From an uncultured Collinsella sp. (GTDB lineage Bacteria; Actinomycetota; Coriobacteriia; Coriobacteriales; Coriobacteriaceae), in the NCBI GenBank assembly GCA_958415625.1, contig CATYZI010000004.1:23318-87317 (forward strand): a DNA stretch of 64,000 nucleotides, in the 5' to 3' direction. Shown one piece after another: positions 8,263 through 16,180 of this stretch; positions within the stretch are counted from its first letter, which is position 1, and each line of letters opens with the position of its first letter. The notes under the pieces are model-generated. The model worked only from the letters and a program-made list of their open reading frames with translations, did not search any database and had not been told where the DNA came from. Both the position numbers and the translations under genes were made by a program.

Positions 8263-8967
8263 CTATCGGGTTGCCTGGGCAAGTTGCGCCAGGCTGCAGC
8301 CCTGCTGATAGATAAAAGTGAAGTATTGGGTGCAGGCACGGTAGGCATCAAACGTCGCAAGCGCCTGCTCGACATTTGCGTAGACCTTCCAGGCCCCAAA
8401 GACCTTGTAGTTCTCGCCGTGCTGGACGATAAACTCGTGCACGTCGTCGTAGGGATATCCAAGGAAGTAGCCTATTTCGTGCGGAAACTCGCAGGTGCAG
8501 TCTTTGCTGCAGCTAGCTTGCTGGGGTAGTGCGCATCGAGTCTGGCTGCAGGCGCATTCCGCGACGTTATTGCTCGCGAGCGTGATGCGTGATGCCAAAT
8601 GCACAAGGCATGTCGAAAGGTCTCTCGTGTCGTAGCCTTCCGAGGTGAGCGCCGTTTGGGCGCGAGGGTCTGCGAAATAGGTGGTGAGGCTTTTGGCTCG
8701 GTACGCGTACACGAGCGCCCCGCAGGGCCGCCAGACCAAAACACTCAGGTGGATGCCGAGCGGGTCAAGCTCGCGATTGCACTGGGCGATAACGTTTAGC
8801 AGGCGTGCTCGGCGTTCTGCGATGGTTTCGGTTGTGGTCGAGCCGTCCCCGTGGGCGTAGGTGCCTGGATAGGTAAAGAGCGATGCCGGCTTGATGCCCG
8901 CGAGCGTGGGAGAGCAGTTGCGCACGACTGCTGCCTGAAACGTTGGGATGTCTATGGTTCGAGTCAC
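8263..8967 (-). CDS. DUF3793 family protein
   Basis: 234 aa from GTG (AAGGAG upstream). Family marks are NCSPTLAGIKPASLFTYP at the N-terminus and FPHEIGYFLGYPYDDVHEFI around residues 160-180. There is a cysteine-rich insertion (CACSQTRCALPQQASCSKDCTC) between them. Function unknown. The family is frequently next to flavodoxin genes in anaerobes, as here, which suggests a role with metal or redox physiology. A TTGACC-N16-TATAAG promoter and a DtxR-like half-site lie upstream. Confidence 0.8.
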   Translation of the reverse strand: MTRTIDIPTFQAAVVRNCSPTLAGIKPASLFTYPGTYAHGDGSTTTETIAERRARLLNVIAQCNRELDPLGIHLSVLVWRPCGALVYAYRAKSLTTYFADPRAQTALTSEGYDTRDLSTCLVHLASRITLASNNVAECACSQTRCALPQQASCSKDCTCEFPHEIGYFLGYPYDDVHEFIVQHGENYKVFGAWKVYANVEQALATFDAYRACTQYFTFIYQQGCSLAQLAQATR

Positions 8968-8990
8968 GGCGCTCCTTACGGATCTAAACT

Positions 8991-9033
8991 GTTAGCCTAG
9001 GAAAACTTATACACGAAAGTAAGCCATGGTCAA
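8991..9033 (-). promoter_or_regulatory. Promoter of DUF3793-flavodoxin with a DtxR-like half-site
   Basis: On the minus strand TTGACC (9028-9033), 16 nt, TATAAG (9006-9011). Just downstream, around the expected start site, GTTTTCCTAGGCTAAC (8991-9006) contains the exact TAGGCTAAC half of the DtxR/IdeR iron box; the other half is poor. Confidence 0.45.
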
Positions 9034-9059
9034 CAAAAAAGTTTGAAGAGGGAAACTAA

Positions 9060-9112
9060 TTGACCGAACAGACATGATTTTGGGTTAAGATGGGGACACC
9101 CCATGGGGGTAT
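9060..9112 (+). promoter_or_regulatory. Promoter and CsoR-type copper operator
   Basis: TTGACC (9060-9065) and TAAGAT (9086-9091) with a long 20-nt spacer, followed at 9096-9112 by ACACCCCATGGGGGTAT. That operator closely resembles the CsoR site of Bacillus copZA as I remember it (ATACCC..GGGGGTAT). Its position just after the -10 fits repression released by Cu(I). Confidence 0.6.
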
Positions 9113-9141
9113 CTAGATAGTGCTACTTGAAAGGGGAGCGC

Positions 9142-9525
9142 ATGAGTGACTTGCTCAACCCTGCGAATCTCATCGTGCTTGCCGTGATTGTCGTTGGCAT
9201 GTTTTTTGGCCTGCGTCGCATTGTCGCTTCGACACACGGAAAGAGCTGCTGCAGCGATGGCGCGAGCGGTAAGAAGGCCAAGAAGGTAGTGGTTGCGGAT
9301 ACCGATCCGTCCCACTACCCCTATAGCGATGAGCTGCTCATCGGCGGCATGAGCTGTGACGGCTGCGCTCAGAACGTAGCCAATGCCCTCAATGCACTGG
9401 ATGGCGTGTGGGCAACGGTGACGTATGCGGACCACACGGCACGCGTGCGCTCTAAGCAGCCGATCGATCACGGTGCCCTCGAAGCGGCCGTGAGGGACGC
9501 GGGCTACTACGTCATGACGCTGTAG
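9142..9525 (+). CDS. Membrane-anchored heavy-metal-associated (HMA) domain protein
   Basis: 127 aa from ATG 9142 (AAAGGGGAG upstream; the frame from 9127 would include the ribosome site). One N-terminal membrane segment (about residues 7-26) is followed by a Cys pair (SCC) and a Lys-rich linker. The HMA domain then carries the metal motif GMSCDGCAQNV at about residue 72. HMA domains bind Cu(I) or similar ions and pass them to P-type ATPases. No ATPase is adjacent. The CsoR-like operator upstream supports copper. Confidence 0.82.
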   Translation: MSDLLNPANLIVLAVIVVGMFFGLRRIVASTHGKSCCSDGASGKKAKKVVVADTDPSHYPYSDELLIGGMSCDGCAQNVANALNALDGVWATVTYADHTARVRSKQPIDHGALEAAVRDAGYYVMTL

Positions 9526-9552
9526 GGCGCGTGCTTGGCGCAGGAAACGTCG

Positions 9553-9990
9553 CTAGGCTCGACCGCGTAGCTCAACGTCTTGGATATCGTCGAAGTCGAT
9601 GGCGATGTCTTTGAGTTTGAGCAACTTGAAAGCGGGGAGTACCTCATCGAGGATGCTGGTGCGGGCACGATAGCCGTACGTATCGTAATAGGTGACTCGA
9701 ACCAAATCGCCGCGTTTGAGATCCTCGAGCTTATGTGAAAGCTCGAGGGCTTTTTCTTCTGTCAATTCGCGCTTGGGCTCAACGGTGATTTCTTGCTTGC
9801 GTACGAGTTCGTAGTATCCCGTCAACGCGGCAAAGGGCATAAACTGTGCGGCGCGGTTGGCGCGCACGGCGCCGTTGGCTGTGAGGTTGGGGTCGGCGGC
9901 GCGGCGCCTTCCCTCGGGGTCCGCCAAGCGCTCAAAGGCGGTCGGTGGCCTCATGGGCTGCTGTTTTGGTTTAGGCACGATGTCCTCCAA
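9553..9990 (-). CDS. YolD-like protein
   Basis: 145 aa. The segment RANRAAQFMPFAALTGYYELVR (about residues 43-64) is the hallmark of the YolD-like family (PF08863), followed by a helix rich in E/K and a small beta barrel-like C-terminus. YolD-like genes typically accompany Y-family polymerases; here the start overlaps the polymerase stop by 20 nt, so the two are translationally coupled and share the LexA-controlled promoter. It may bind or regulate the polymerase. Confidence 0.82.
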   Translation of the reverse strand: MEDIVPKPKQQPMRPPTAFERLADPEGRRRAADPNLTANGAVRANRAAQFMPFAALTGYYELVRKQEITVEPKRELTEEKALELSHKLEDLKRGDLVRVTYYDTYGYRARTSILDEVLPAFKLLKLKDIAIDFDDIQDVELRGRA

Positions 9991-11476
9991 CTTGATCGTT
10001 GCGTTCGCGCGCGGTGGCGCCGGCGGTAAAGCTCAGCCCCTTGACCAGGGCGTTTTTGCCGTATTTACCCTTAACGGCCAACACGGCGCGCGCCAGGTCG
10101 CGCTCGCGCTCATCGGCCTCGACATCGCTAAACAGATCGATGGTGGCAAATTCCTCGGGCATGAGGTTGCCAAAGCCAAGATTGATACGCTTGACCGGTC
10201 GCTTGGGGTCGACCGTTTGTGCCCAGAGGTCATCGAAATACCCCATGATCTTCTTAAACGAATTGGTGCGCTCGGGCAGCTTGCGGGATGCATTGGAGTG
10301 CGCAAAGAGCGCGGCATAGCCACCGCGCGGCTTGCCGCCGTGCTCGCCCACGAAGATGCCGTCAATCGCCTGAGCTTCTCGCACCAAGCGCCGGCGTTCG
10401 TCATCGCGTTGGACGGGCTTGGGCGCGCGGGGCGCGAGTTCGGGGCCGTCGGTCGCTGCGGGCTCGATGCCCGAGGTGCTCGAGCGTAGGTGCCCGCAGC
10501 CGTCTATATACTGCGCCGTGCCGCTGGCGTCGAGTCGGCGTATGTCGGCGCGTTCGCTTGCATAGCCCACAAAGAGCGAGATGCTGTCGCACACCACGTG
10601 CTTGTCGATCAGGTCCAGCACGGCGGCATCGACCATCTCGCGCAAAACGGTGTAGGCCTGCTCGTAGGCATAGCCTTTCGAGAGTACCTGCCCCGTGGTG
10701 GTCGAGGTCGCTTGCGGACGATAGGCCTGGATATCGGCGATGGTTGTCGGCTCGCGTCCAAAGGCATGGTCGATGAGATACTCGGCATTGACGCCGAGCT
10801 CGTCGTAGAGCAGGTTTTCGTCGAGCGCAGCGACCCCCATCAGGTCGTAGACGCCGTACTTCTCGAGGCGGGCCGCCACGCCGGGGCCGATGCCCCAGAT
10901 ATCGGTGATGGGGCGGTGGGGCCAGATCTCCTTGCGGAAGGTTTCGTCGTCGAGTACGCCGATACGGCTGGCTACGTGCTTGGCAGTGATGTCGAGTGCC
11001 ACCTTGGCCTGAAATAGGTTGGGGCCGATGCCGACCGTCGCCGTGATGCCGGTGCGCCCTAGAACTTCGTCGCGAAGCATGCAGGCGAACCCTTCCGCAT
11101 CGGTGTGATAGAGATCCAGATAGGGCGTCACGTCGATGAAGCACTCGTCAATTGAATAGACGTGAACGTCTTGTGGGCTGACGTATTCCAGATAGATGCC
11201 GTAGATTTGCGCCGACACTTCCATGTAGTGCTGCATGCGCGGTACGGCCTTGATGTAGTCGATGCCATCGGGGATCTCGAACAATCGGCAGCGGTTATGT
11301 ATCCCGAGGTCCTTCATGGCCTGCGTGATGGCGAGACAGATGGTCGTGCGTCCGCGCGATTCGTCGGCAACGACCAGGTTAGTGGTGAGCGGATCGAGCC
11401 CACGGTCGACGCACTCGACGCTGGCATAAAACGTCTTGAGGTCGATGCAGATGTAGGTGTGCTGCTCGTGCGCCAC
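9971..11476 (-). CDS. Y-family DNA polymerase (UmuC/DinB-type translesion polymerase)
   Basis: 501 aa from GTG 11476, which follows GGAGG; the longer frame from 11548 is rejected because it would start inside the promoter. Palm motifs are visible: CIDLKTFYASVEC near the start (first catalytic Asp and steric-gate region) and YSIDECFIDVTPYL about residue 110 (second catalytic acidic pair). A helix-hairpin-helix WGIGPGVAARLEKYG follows near residue 190. It copies past DNA lesions with low fidelity. The gene has a LexA box and a YolD partner, so it belongs to the SOS response. Confidence 0.92.
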   Translation of the reverse strand: MAHEQHTYICIDLKTFYASVECVDRGLDPLTTNLVVADESRGRTTICLAITQAMKDLGIHNRCRLFEIPDGIDYIKAVPRMQHYMEVSAQIYGIYLEYVSPQDVHVYSIDECFIDVTPYLDLYHTDAEGFACMLRDEVLGRTGITATVGIGPNLFQAKVALDITAKHVASRIGVLDDETFRKEIWPHRPITDIWGIGPGVAARLEKYGVYDLMGVAALDENLLYDELGVNAEYLIDHAFGREPTTIADIQAYRPQATSTTTGQVLSKGYAYEQAYTVLREMVDAAVLDLIDKHVVCDSISLFVGYASERADIRRLDASGTAQYIDGCGHLRSSTSGIEPAATDGPELAPRAPKPVQRDDERRRLVREAQAIDGIFVGEHGGKPRGGYAALFAHSNASRKLPERTNSFKKIMGYFDDLWAQTVDPKRPVKRINLGFGNLMPEEFATIDLFSDVEADERERDLARAVLAVKGKYGKNALVKGLSFTAGATARERNDQVGGHRA

Positions 11477-11505
11477 GCTTCCTCCCATCAAACACATGTT
11501 CTTAT

Positions 11506-11548
11506 CGAATACATGTTCGATAATACCCGCTTGCGCGGACATCGTCAA
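11506..11548 (-). promoter_or_regulatory. SOS promoter with LexA box
   Basis: On the minus strand TTGACG (11543-11548), exactly 17 nt, TATTAT (11520-11525), directly followed by the LexA box at 11506-11519 (plus strand CGAATACATGTTCG, one change from CGAACNNNNGTTCG). The site abuts the -10, so LexA binding would block transcription of the polymerase/YolD pair. Confidence 0.85.
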
Positions 11549-11570
11549 AACCTGTCCCTCTTTGGCGGGT
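11543..11570 (-). repeat. Partial GGGACAGGTT-family repeat
   Basis: On the minus strand ACCCGCCAAAGAGGGACAGG leads into TTTTGACG. It matches the first half of the repeats at 12226-12305 and 58299-58335, and its 3' end supplies the -35 hexamer of the SOS polymerase promoter. Confidence 0.45.
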
Positions 11571-11698
11571 ATGGTCGTGCGGTTGCATCGGGTTTTTAAC
11601 GCAGCTCTAAAGAGCGCGAAACAGCTCGGAAAACCTCGCTTCGTAGCATGAGCCTAACGATTGATACCGCCTATATGCACGGAAGGGTTGTGGGGATA

Positions 11699-12223
11699 AT
11701 GGTCAACTATGGGTTTGGTATGCCGACGCGCTTGGTTGCGGATGGGGATGTGGCTCGCTGGTGCGGGCGATTGGTTGCCCACTATGGCGGCACCAAGGCA
11801 CTGGTCGTGCTGGGAGGCGACAAGCACACGCGTGATGAGCTCGTTTCGGCGGCGCTGGGCTCGCTCGATCGCGCCCTGCTCGAGCGCGTGCTTTTCCGCT
11901 GCGGTTTGGTCGGGGGCGACGGGGGAGACGAGCTGATCGACGAAGCCGTGGCCTTGGCGACCGACGAAGGTGTGGACTTTGTCCTGACGATCGGCGATGC
12001 CGATACGGCGGGCTTTGCGCGCGAGCTCGCCCGTCGTATGGCGGCGCTCGATGCCGGTGAGGACGGCTTTGTGCCTTATGGATGCATCGTCTCCGAGGGA
12101 AAAGTGCCCGCCGTTGTGGGTGCCGGCGAGGTTCCCGTTTTCGCCATTATCGCGCCCGAACTGCTGGAGGGCATTGGGTCTCCTCTGCGTGAGTTGCTCG
12201 GCAGCGTGTGCGCCGCGGCCTAA
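11699..12223 (+). CDS. Truncated iron-alcohol dehydrogenase-like protein (nucleotide domain only)
   Basis: About 174 aa from ATG 11699; an ATG at 11648 lacks a ribosome site. The order MVNYGFGMPTRLVADGDVARWCGRLVAHYGG, LVVLGG, then DEAVALATDEGVDFVLTIG follows the N-terminal NAD-binding half of family III alcohol dehydrogenases. The usual GGGS cofactor loop has become GDAD, and the C-terminal helical domain with the iron-binding histidines is absent. There is no sign of a frameshift continuation downstream, where repeat elements begin at once. Probably a decayed or repurposed paralogue. Confidence 0.55.
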   Translation: MVNYGFGMPTRLVADGDVARWCGRLVAHYGGTKALVVLGGDKHTRDELVSAALGSLDRALLERVLFRCGLVGGDGGDELIDEAVALATDEGVDFVLTIGDADTAGFARELARRMAALDAGEDGFVPYGCIVSEGKVPAVVGAGEVPVFAIIAPELLEGIGSPLRELLGSVCAAA

Positions 12224-12225
12224 TA

Positions 12226-12305
12226 TTTACCATAAAGGGATAGGTTCTTTTTGATTGGTAAAGCGTTTGACCTGCCAAAACAAACCTGTCCCTTTTTGGC
12301 CGGTT
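12226..12305. repeat. Two head-to-head GGGACAGGTT-family palindromic repeats
   Basis: Copy a (12226-12262, plus orientation) begins TTTACC and ends GGTAAA around AAAGGGATAGGTT. Copy b (12269-12305) is in the opposite orientation, with CCAAAAAGGGACAGGTTTG on the minus strand. The same core occurs at 58299-58335. They look like a BIME-type pair in the gap before pgi. Confidence 0.6.
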
Positions 12306-12422
12306 GCCGTTTGGGGGCCGATTGGCAACGCTCGCTGATTATGGTCTTGACCTGCGCTAGAATAGTGGCATCTGAATGTCCGGGCGCATGGAGGAGTGCG
12401 CCCGTATGCTGAGGAGGACTTT

Positions 12423-14117
12423 ATGGCAACTGTTGCCGCACCTATCGACGCTACGTCGACCGCCGCTTGGAAGGCGCTCGAGGCCCATCAGGAGAAGCTC
12501 GAGGCCGAGGGCATCGATCTTAAGGCCTGGTTCGCTGCTGACGCCGACCGCGTGAACAAGCTGAGCTTTGACGCCGGCGACCTTCACTTCGATCTATCCA
12601 AGAACCTGGTGACCGATGAGACCGTCAAGCTGCTGTGCGATCTTGCCCGCGAGGTAAAGCTCGAGGAGCGCCGCGACGCCATGTTCTCCGGCGAGCACAT
12701 CAACACCACCGAGGACCGTGCTGTCCTGCACACCGCGCTTCGCCGTCCGGCAAGCGAGAAGGGCCAACTCATCGTTGACGGCCAGGATGTCGTCGCCGAC
12801 GTGCACGAGGTCCTCGACCGCATGTACGCCTTTGCCGAGCGCGTGCGCTCCGGTGAGTGGAAGGGCGTTACCGGCAAGAAGATCGAGCACCTGGTGTCCA
12901 TCGGCATCGGTGGTTCCGACCTGGGCCCGGTCATGGCCTACGAGGCCCTGCGTCCCTATGCCGACGCCGGTATCGACTGCCGCTACATCTCCAACATCGA
13001 CCCCAACGATCAGGCCGAGAAGCTCAAGGGCCTGGACCCCGAGACCACGCTCGTGATCATCGTCTCCAAGACCTTCACCACGCTCGAGACCCTCACCAAT
13101 GCCCGCGAGGTCAAGACCTGGATGCTCGAGCAGCTCAAGGCGCAGGGCGCCATCGACGGCTCCGATGAGCAGAACGCCGAGGCCGTGGCCAAGCACTTCG
13201 TCGCCGTCTCCACCGCGCTCGACAAGGTCGAGGCCTTCGGCATCGACCCCGCTAACGCTTTTGGTTTCTGGAACTGGGTCGGCGGCCGCTACTCTGTCGA
13301 CTCCGCCGTGGGCCTGTCGCTGATCGTCGTGCTCGGCCCCGAGCGCTTCCAGCAGTTCCTCGAGGGCTTCCATACCATCGACGAGTACTTCTGCAACACG
13401 CCGCTCGAGAACAACGCCGTCGCGCTGATGGGCCTGCTCAACGTCTGGTACGTCAACTTCTTTGGTTCCAAGAGCCACGCCGTGCTTCCGTACTGCCAGT
13501 ACCTGCACCGTTTCCCGGCCTACCTGCAGCAGCTCACCATGGAGTCCAACGGCAAGCACGTCCGCTGGGACGGCAGCGCTGTGACCTCCGATACCGGCGA
13601 GATCTTCTGGGGCGAGCCCGGCACCAATGGCCAGCACGCCTTCTATCAGCTGCTGCACCAGGGCACCGTGGTGGTTCCGGCCGACTTCATCGCTTTCGCC
13701 AACACCGCCAACCCCGCGACCGACAACGGCCAGGACGTCCACGAGCTGTTCCTGGGCAACTTCCTGGCCCAGACCAAGGCGCTCGCCTTTGGCAAGACGG
13801 CCGACGAGGTGCGCGCCGAGGGCACGCCCGAGCAGATCGTCCCGGCCCGCTGCTTTGAGGGCAACCGTCCGACGACCTCTATCTTCGGTGACACGCTGAG
13901 CCCGTTTGCACTCGGCGAGCTCATCGCCCTGTACGAGCACATCGTGTTTGTCGAGGGCACGGTCTGGGGCATCGACTCCTACGACCAGTGGGGTGTCGAG
14001 CTGGGCAAGCAGCTTGCCAAGCAGATCACCCCTGCCTTCCACGACGACGCTGCCAAGGCCGAGCAGGACGCTTCGACCCAGGCGCTCATCGAGTTCTACC
14101 GCGCTCACCGCAAGTAG
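12423..14117 (+). CDS. pgi: Glucose-6-phosphate isomerase
   Basis: 564 aa from ATG 12423, preceded by GAGGAGG. It interconverts glucose-6-phosphate and fructose-6-phosphate in glycolysis. Two SIS subdomains are evident. Active-site segments include IGIGGSDLGPVMAYEALRPY (about 160-180), VIIVSKTFTTLETLTNA (about 207-223), GFWNWVGGRYSVDSAVGLSL (about 280-300), GEPGTNGQHAFYQLLHQGT (phosphate loop and catalytic Glu/His region) and the C-terminal catalytic Lys region SYDQWGVELGKQLA. Codon use is strongly biased, as expected for a highly expressed central enzyme. Single gene with a strong terminator. Confidence 0.97.
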   Translation: MATVAAPIDATSTAAWKALEAHQEKLEAEGIDLKAWFAADADRVNKLSFDAGDLHFDLSKNLVTDETVKLLCDLAREVKLEERRDAMFSGEHINTTEDRAVLHTALRRPASEKGQLIVDGQDVVADVHEVLDRMYAFAERVRSGEWKGVTGKKIEHLVSIGIGGSDLGPVMAYEALRPYADAGIDCRYISNIDPNDQAEKLKGLDPETTLVIIVSKTFTTLETLTNAREVKTWMLEQLKAQGAIDGSDEQNAEAVAKHFVAVSTALDKVEAFGIDPANAFGFWNWVGGRYSVDSAVGLSLIVVLGPERFQQFLEGFHTIDEYFCNTPLENNAVALMGLLNVWYVNFFGSKSHAVLPYCQYLHRFPAYLQQLTMESNGKHVRWDGSAVTSDTGEIFWGEPGTNGQHAFYQLLHQGTVVVPADFIAFANTANPATDNGQDVHELFLGNFLAQTKALAFGKTADEVRAEGTPEQIVPARCFEGNRPTTSIFGDTLSPFALGELIALYEHIVFVEGTVWGIDSYDQWGVELGKQLAKQITPAFHDDAAKAEQDASTQALIEFYRAHRK

Positions 14118-14145
14118 TCTTTGTTGCTGAGATAGGTCATGGCCG

Positions 14146-14182
14146 AAAGGGGCCCGTATCCGTTGGGATGCGGGCCCCTTTT
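14146..14182. terminator. Bidirectional terminator after pgi
   Basis: AAAGGGGCCCGTATCC pairs with GGATGCGGGCCCCTTTT over 16 bp with one mismatch and a GTTG loop. It separates pgi from the convergent VirD4-like gene. Confidence 0.92.
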
Positions 14183-14219
14183 CTGTTGTCGGTCGGATTC
14201 GATGGGTCGCGTGACGTCG

Positions 14220-15515
14220 TCAGAGGTCGAATTCGTCCTGAGTGCCTTGGGCTTCGGGGAGCTCTGCGTAGAGCGGGTGGTCCTCGAGCCTAAAGCGCTC
14301 GACCTGCTGGGGAGCGCGGCCGCGGACGAACAGCCAGGATCGGTCGACGGGCGTTGCCATGAGTGTACTGGGCAGCACGTCAGCACGCTCGGAAAAGACG
14401 CGAGCGCTCTCGGGGTCCTGAAAGGCTAGCACGAGCTGCGTATCGCAGTTGCCCATGATGGAGCGAGCGCGCGCTTCGCCATAGAGCGCATCGAGCTGGT
14501 TTGTTGACTGCAGCAATAGGGTTGCCCAGATCTCGCGGCTGCGGATGATGGACAAAACGTTATCGATTTGTGGCATCTGCAGGTTGGCAAAGTCATCGAG
14601 CATAAAGCGGACCGGTATCGCAAAGCGGCCGTCGGGCTGCGCGTCGGCGTGGCGGATGAGTTCCGCGAAGGCCTGCGTTACAAACAGGTCGGTGAGCGGA
14701 TCGAGGCTACGGTCGAGATCGCTGACGGTGACGAAGAGCGCTCGACGCTCGCATCCCAGAGCTGCGAAATCGATCTGATTCGCATCGGTGTATAGACGGC
14801 GTGCTCCATCAAAGCCCAGACACATGACTTTTTCGGCAAGGATGCCCATGATGCTTGCGTGCATCTTTTCGGCCGTGATGGTGGGTGAGTAGCGCCGCCA
14901 AAGTGAGAGCGCGTAGCTTGTGGGGTCGGTGGTCTGCAGGTCGTCGAAAAGGCGTGTCGTGGCGCGGTCTTGGAGATGTTCGCAAAGGTCGATCACCGAT
15001 GAAAACGTCTGCTCCTCCACGGGCAGCTGTTCACACACATAGGCGATCAGGCAGGAAAGCAGGTTGGCTGTTGCATGGTCCCAAAACGGCTGGGTTTGGT
15101 CCTCGACTGGACAGATGGCCTTGGCGACCGAGATGATGTCTTGCTGGTTGGGCTTGCCGTCTTTGGTGCGGCGGATGTGGTTGAGCGGGTTGTAGCCACA
15201 CTGCTCGATGTCCTCGGGCAGTGTGGTCGCATCGTCAAGATCGGCAAAGTTGAGGCGCTGTACACGATAGCCGTGCGCGGCAAGCACGGGGCCGACTTCG
15301 CGGCAGAGCGTCCCCTTGGTATCGAGCACGATATAGCTCGCATTCATCTGCAGCAGGTTAGGCTTAAGAACGTTGCGGGTCTTGCCGGCGCCCGAAGGCC
15401 CGATTACAAGCATATTGTTGTTGAGGCCCGTTTGACGCGTGTCACACGAGAGTGTGTGGGCTTGCGCAAGGATGGTGGGGGTCGGGGCGTGCAGGGCTGC
15501 GTTGAGGTTAGACAT
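14220..15515 (-). CDS. VirD4/TraG-like ATPase (type IV coupling protein family), soluble form
   Basis: 431 aa. Walker A GPSGAGKT spans residues 39-46 and the Walker B-like FMLDDFANL about 304-312. The family segments YIVLDTKGTLCREVGPVL, WDHATANLLSCLIAYV, LLLQSTNQLDALYG and GNCDTQLVLAFQDPES all match TraG/VirD4 conjugative coupling ATPases, which pump DNA-protein substrates to a type IV channel. The usual N-terminal membrane helices are missing, and the protein begins about 35 residues before Walker A. No relaxase or channel genes are in the window. Its start overlaps the ClpP-like gene by 8 nt. Confidence 0.8.
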   Translation of the reverse strand: MSNLNAALHAPTPTILAQAHTLSCDTRQTGLNNNMLVIGPSGAGKTRNVLKPNLLQMNASYIVLDTKGTLCREVGPVLAAHGYRVQRLNFADLDDATTLPEDIEQCGYNPLNHIRRTKDGKPNQQDIISVAKAICPVEDQTQPFWDHATANLLSCLIAYVCEQLPVEEQTFSSVIDLCEHLQDRATTRLFDDLQTTDPTSYALSLWRRYSPTITAEKMHASIMGILAEKVMCLGFDGARRLYTDANQIDFAALGCERRALFVTVSDLDRSLDPLTDLFVTQAFAELIRHADAQPDGRFAIPVRFMLDDFANLQMPQIDNVLSIIRSREIWATLLLQSTNQLDALYGEARARSIMGNCDTQLVLAFQDPESARVFSERADVLPSTLMATPVDRSWLFVRGRAPQQVERFRLEDHPLYAELPEAQGTQDEFDL

Positions 15516-16125
15516 GGGCGGTCTCCTTGGTCGAGGTGAGAATGCTGTGGGCGAAGCCGAGCTCGACGGCGCGCTCGGCCGAAAGGTACGTATCCTTTGC
15601 CGTGAGTGTTTGGATACGCTTGGCCGAAAGGCCGCTGCGATCAGACAGGATTTGCATCAGGGCCTTGCGGGTCTGCATGAGACGCCGGCTTGTTTCCTGG
15701 AGTGCTAGGGCCGAGCCCCCAGCTCCCTGCGGGATGAGCGGGTCGTGAATCATGAGTTCTGCATGAGGCGCCATACGGCGCTCGTCGCCACCCATAAAGA
15801 TGATGGCGCCCATAGAGGCCGCAAACTCCAGGCAGATGGTGTGGATGGGGCACGGCGAGAGGCGCATGGTGTCGTAGATGGCGAGGCCGGCGCGCACGTT
15901 GCCGCCGGGGCTGGCAACAAAGACCGTGATGGGGGCCGTGGGGTCTGCGGCCTCGAGCAGACGAATCTGCTGGCATAGGTCGTGCGCCATCGCACTGTTG
16001 ATATCGCCCACGACGGAAAGCTCACGACGGGCGAGCATCTCGTCGTAGACGGAAGTGAGCGTTATGCCACGAGCCGACTCGCGCATCGTGAGCGGGCTGA
16101 TGACAGGGGTCTGAGTGGTGTCCAT
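15508..16125 (-). CDS. ClpP-like serine protease
   Basis: 205 aa from ATG 16125 (AAAGGAAC upstream). It keeps the ClpP fold marks: oxyanion glycines in SPGGNVRAGLAIYDTM, nucleophile Ser in AASMGAIIFMGG, catalytic His in ELMIHDPLIPQG, and the Asp region KDTYLSAERAVELGFAHSIL. ClpP forms barrel proteases fed by AAA+ unfoldases. This copy is embedded between an unknown gene and a VirD4-like ATPase, not with clpX, so it is likely an accessory protease of a mobile or defence-like cassette. IHDP in place of the usual IHQP is a small divergence. Confidence 0.83.
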   Translation of the reverse strand: MDTTQTPVISPLTMRESARGITLTSVYDEMLARRELSVVGDINSAMAHDLCQQIRLLEAADPTAPITVFVASPGGNVRAGLAIYDTMRLSPCPIHTICLEFAASMGAIIFMGGDERRMAPHAELMIHDPLIPQGAGGSALALQETSRRLMQTRKALMQILSDRSGLSAKRIQTLTAKDTYLSAERAVELGFAHSILTSTKETAHV

Positions 16126-16180
16126 GAAGGTTCCTTTCTTAACGTAGGACGAGGTTCTATTTGGGTTGGTGAAGCTGGCG

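Noticed and set aside
12594..14108. 504-codon minus-strand frame inside pgi
   Set aside because: A shadow caused by strong codon bias of pgi; composition is Val/Leu/Gly-rich without motifs. The same applies to long antisense frames in the amino-acid ABC operon, ettA and the D-Asp ligase.
15508..16125. Housekeeping clpP
   Set aside because: No clpX or trigger factor beside it, divergent His motif, and tight coupling to a VirD4-like ATPase argue for an accessory paralogue.
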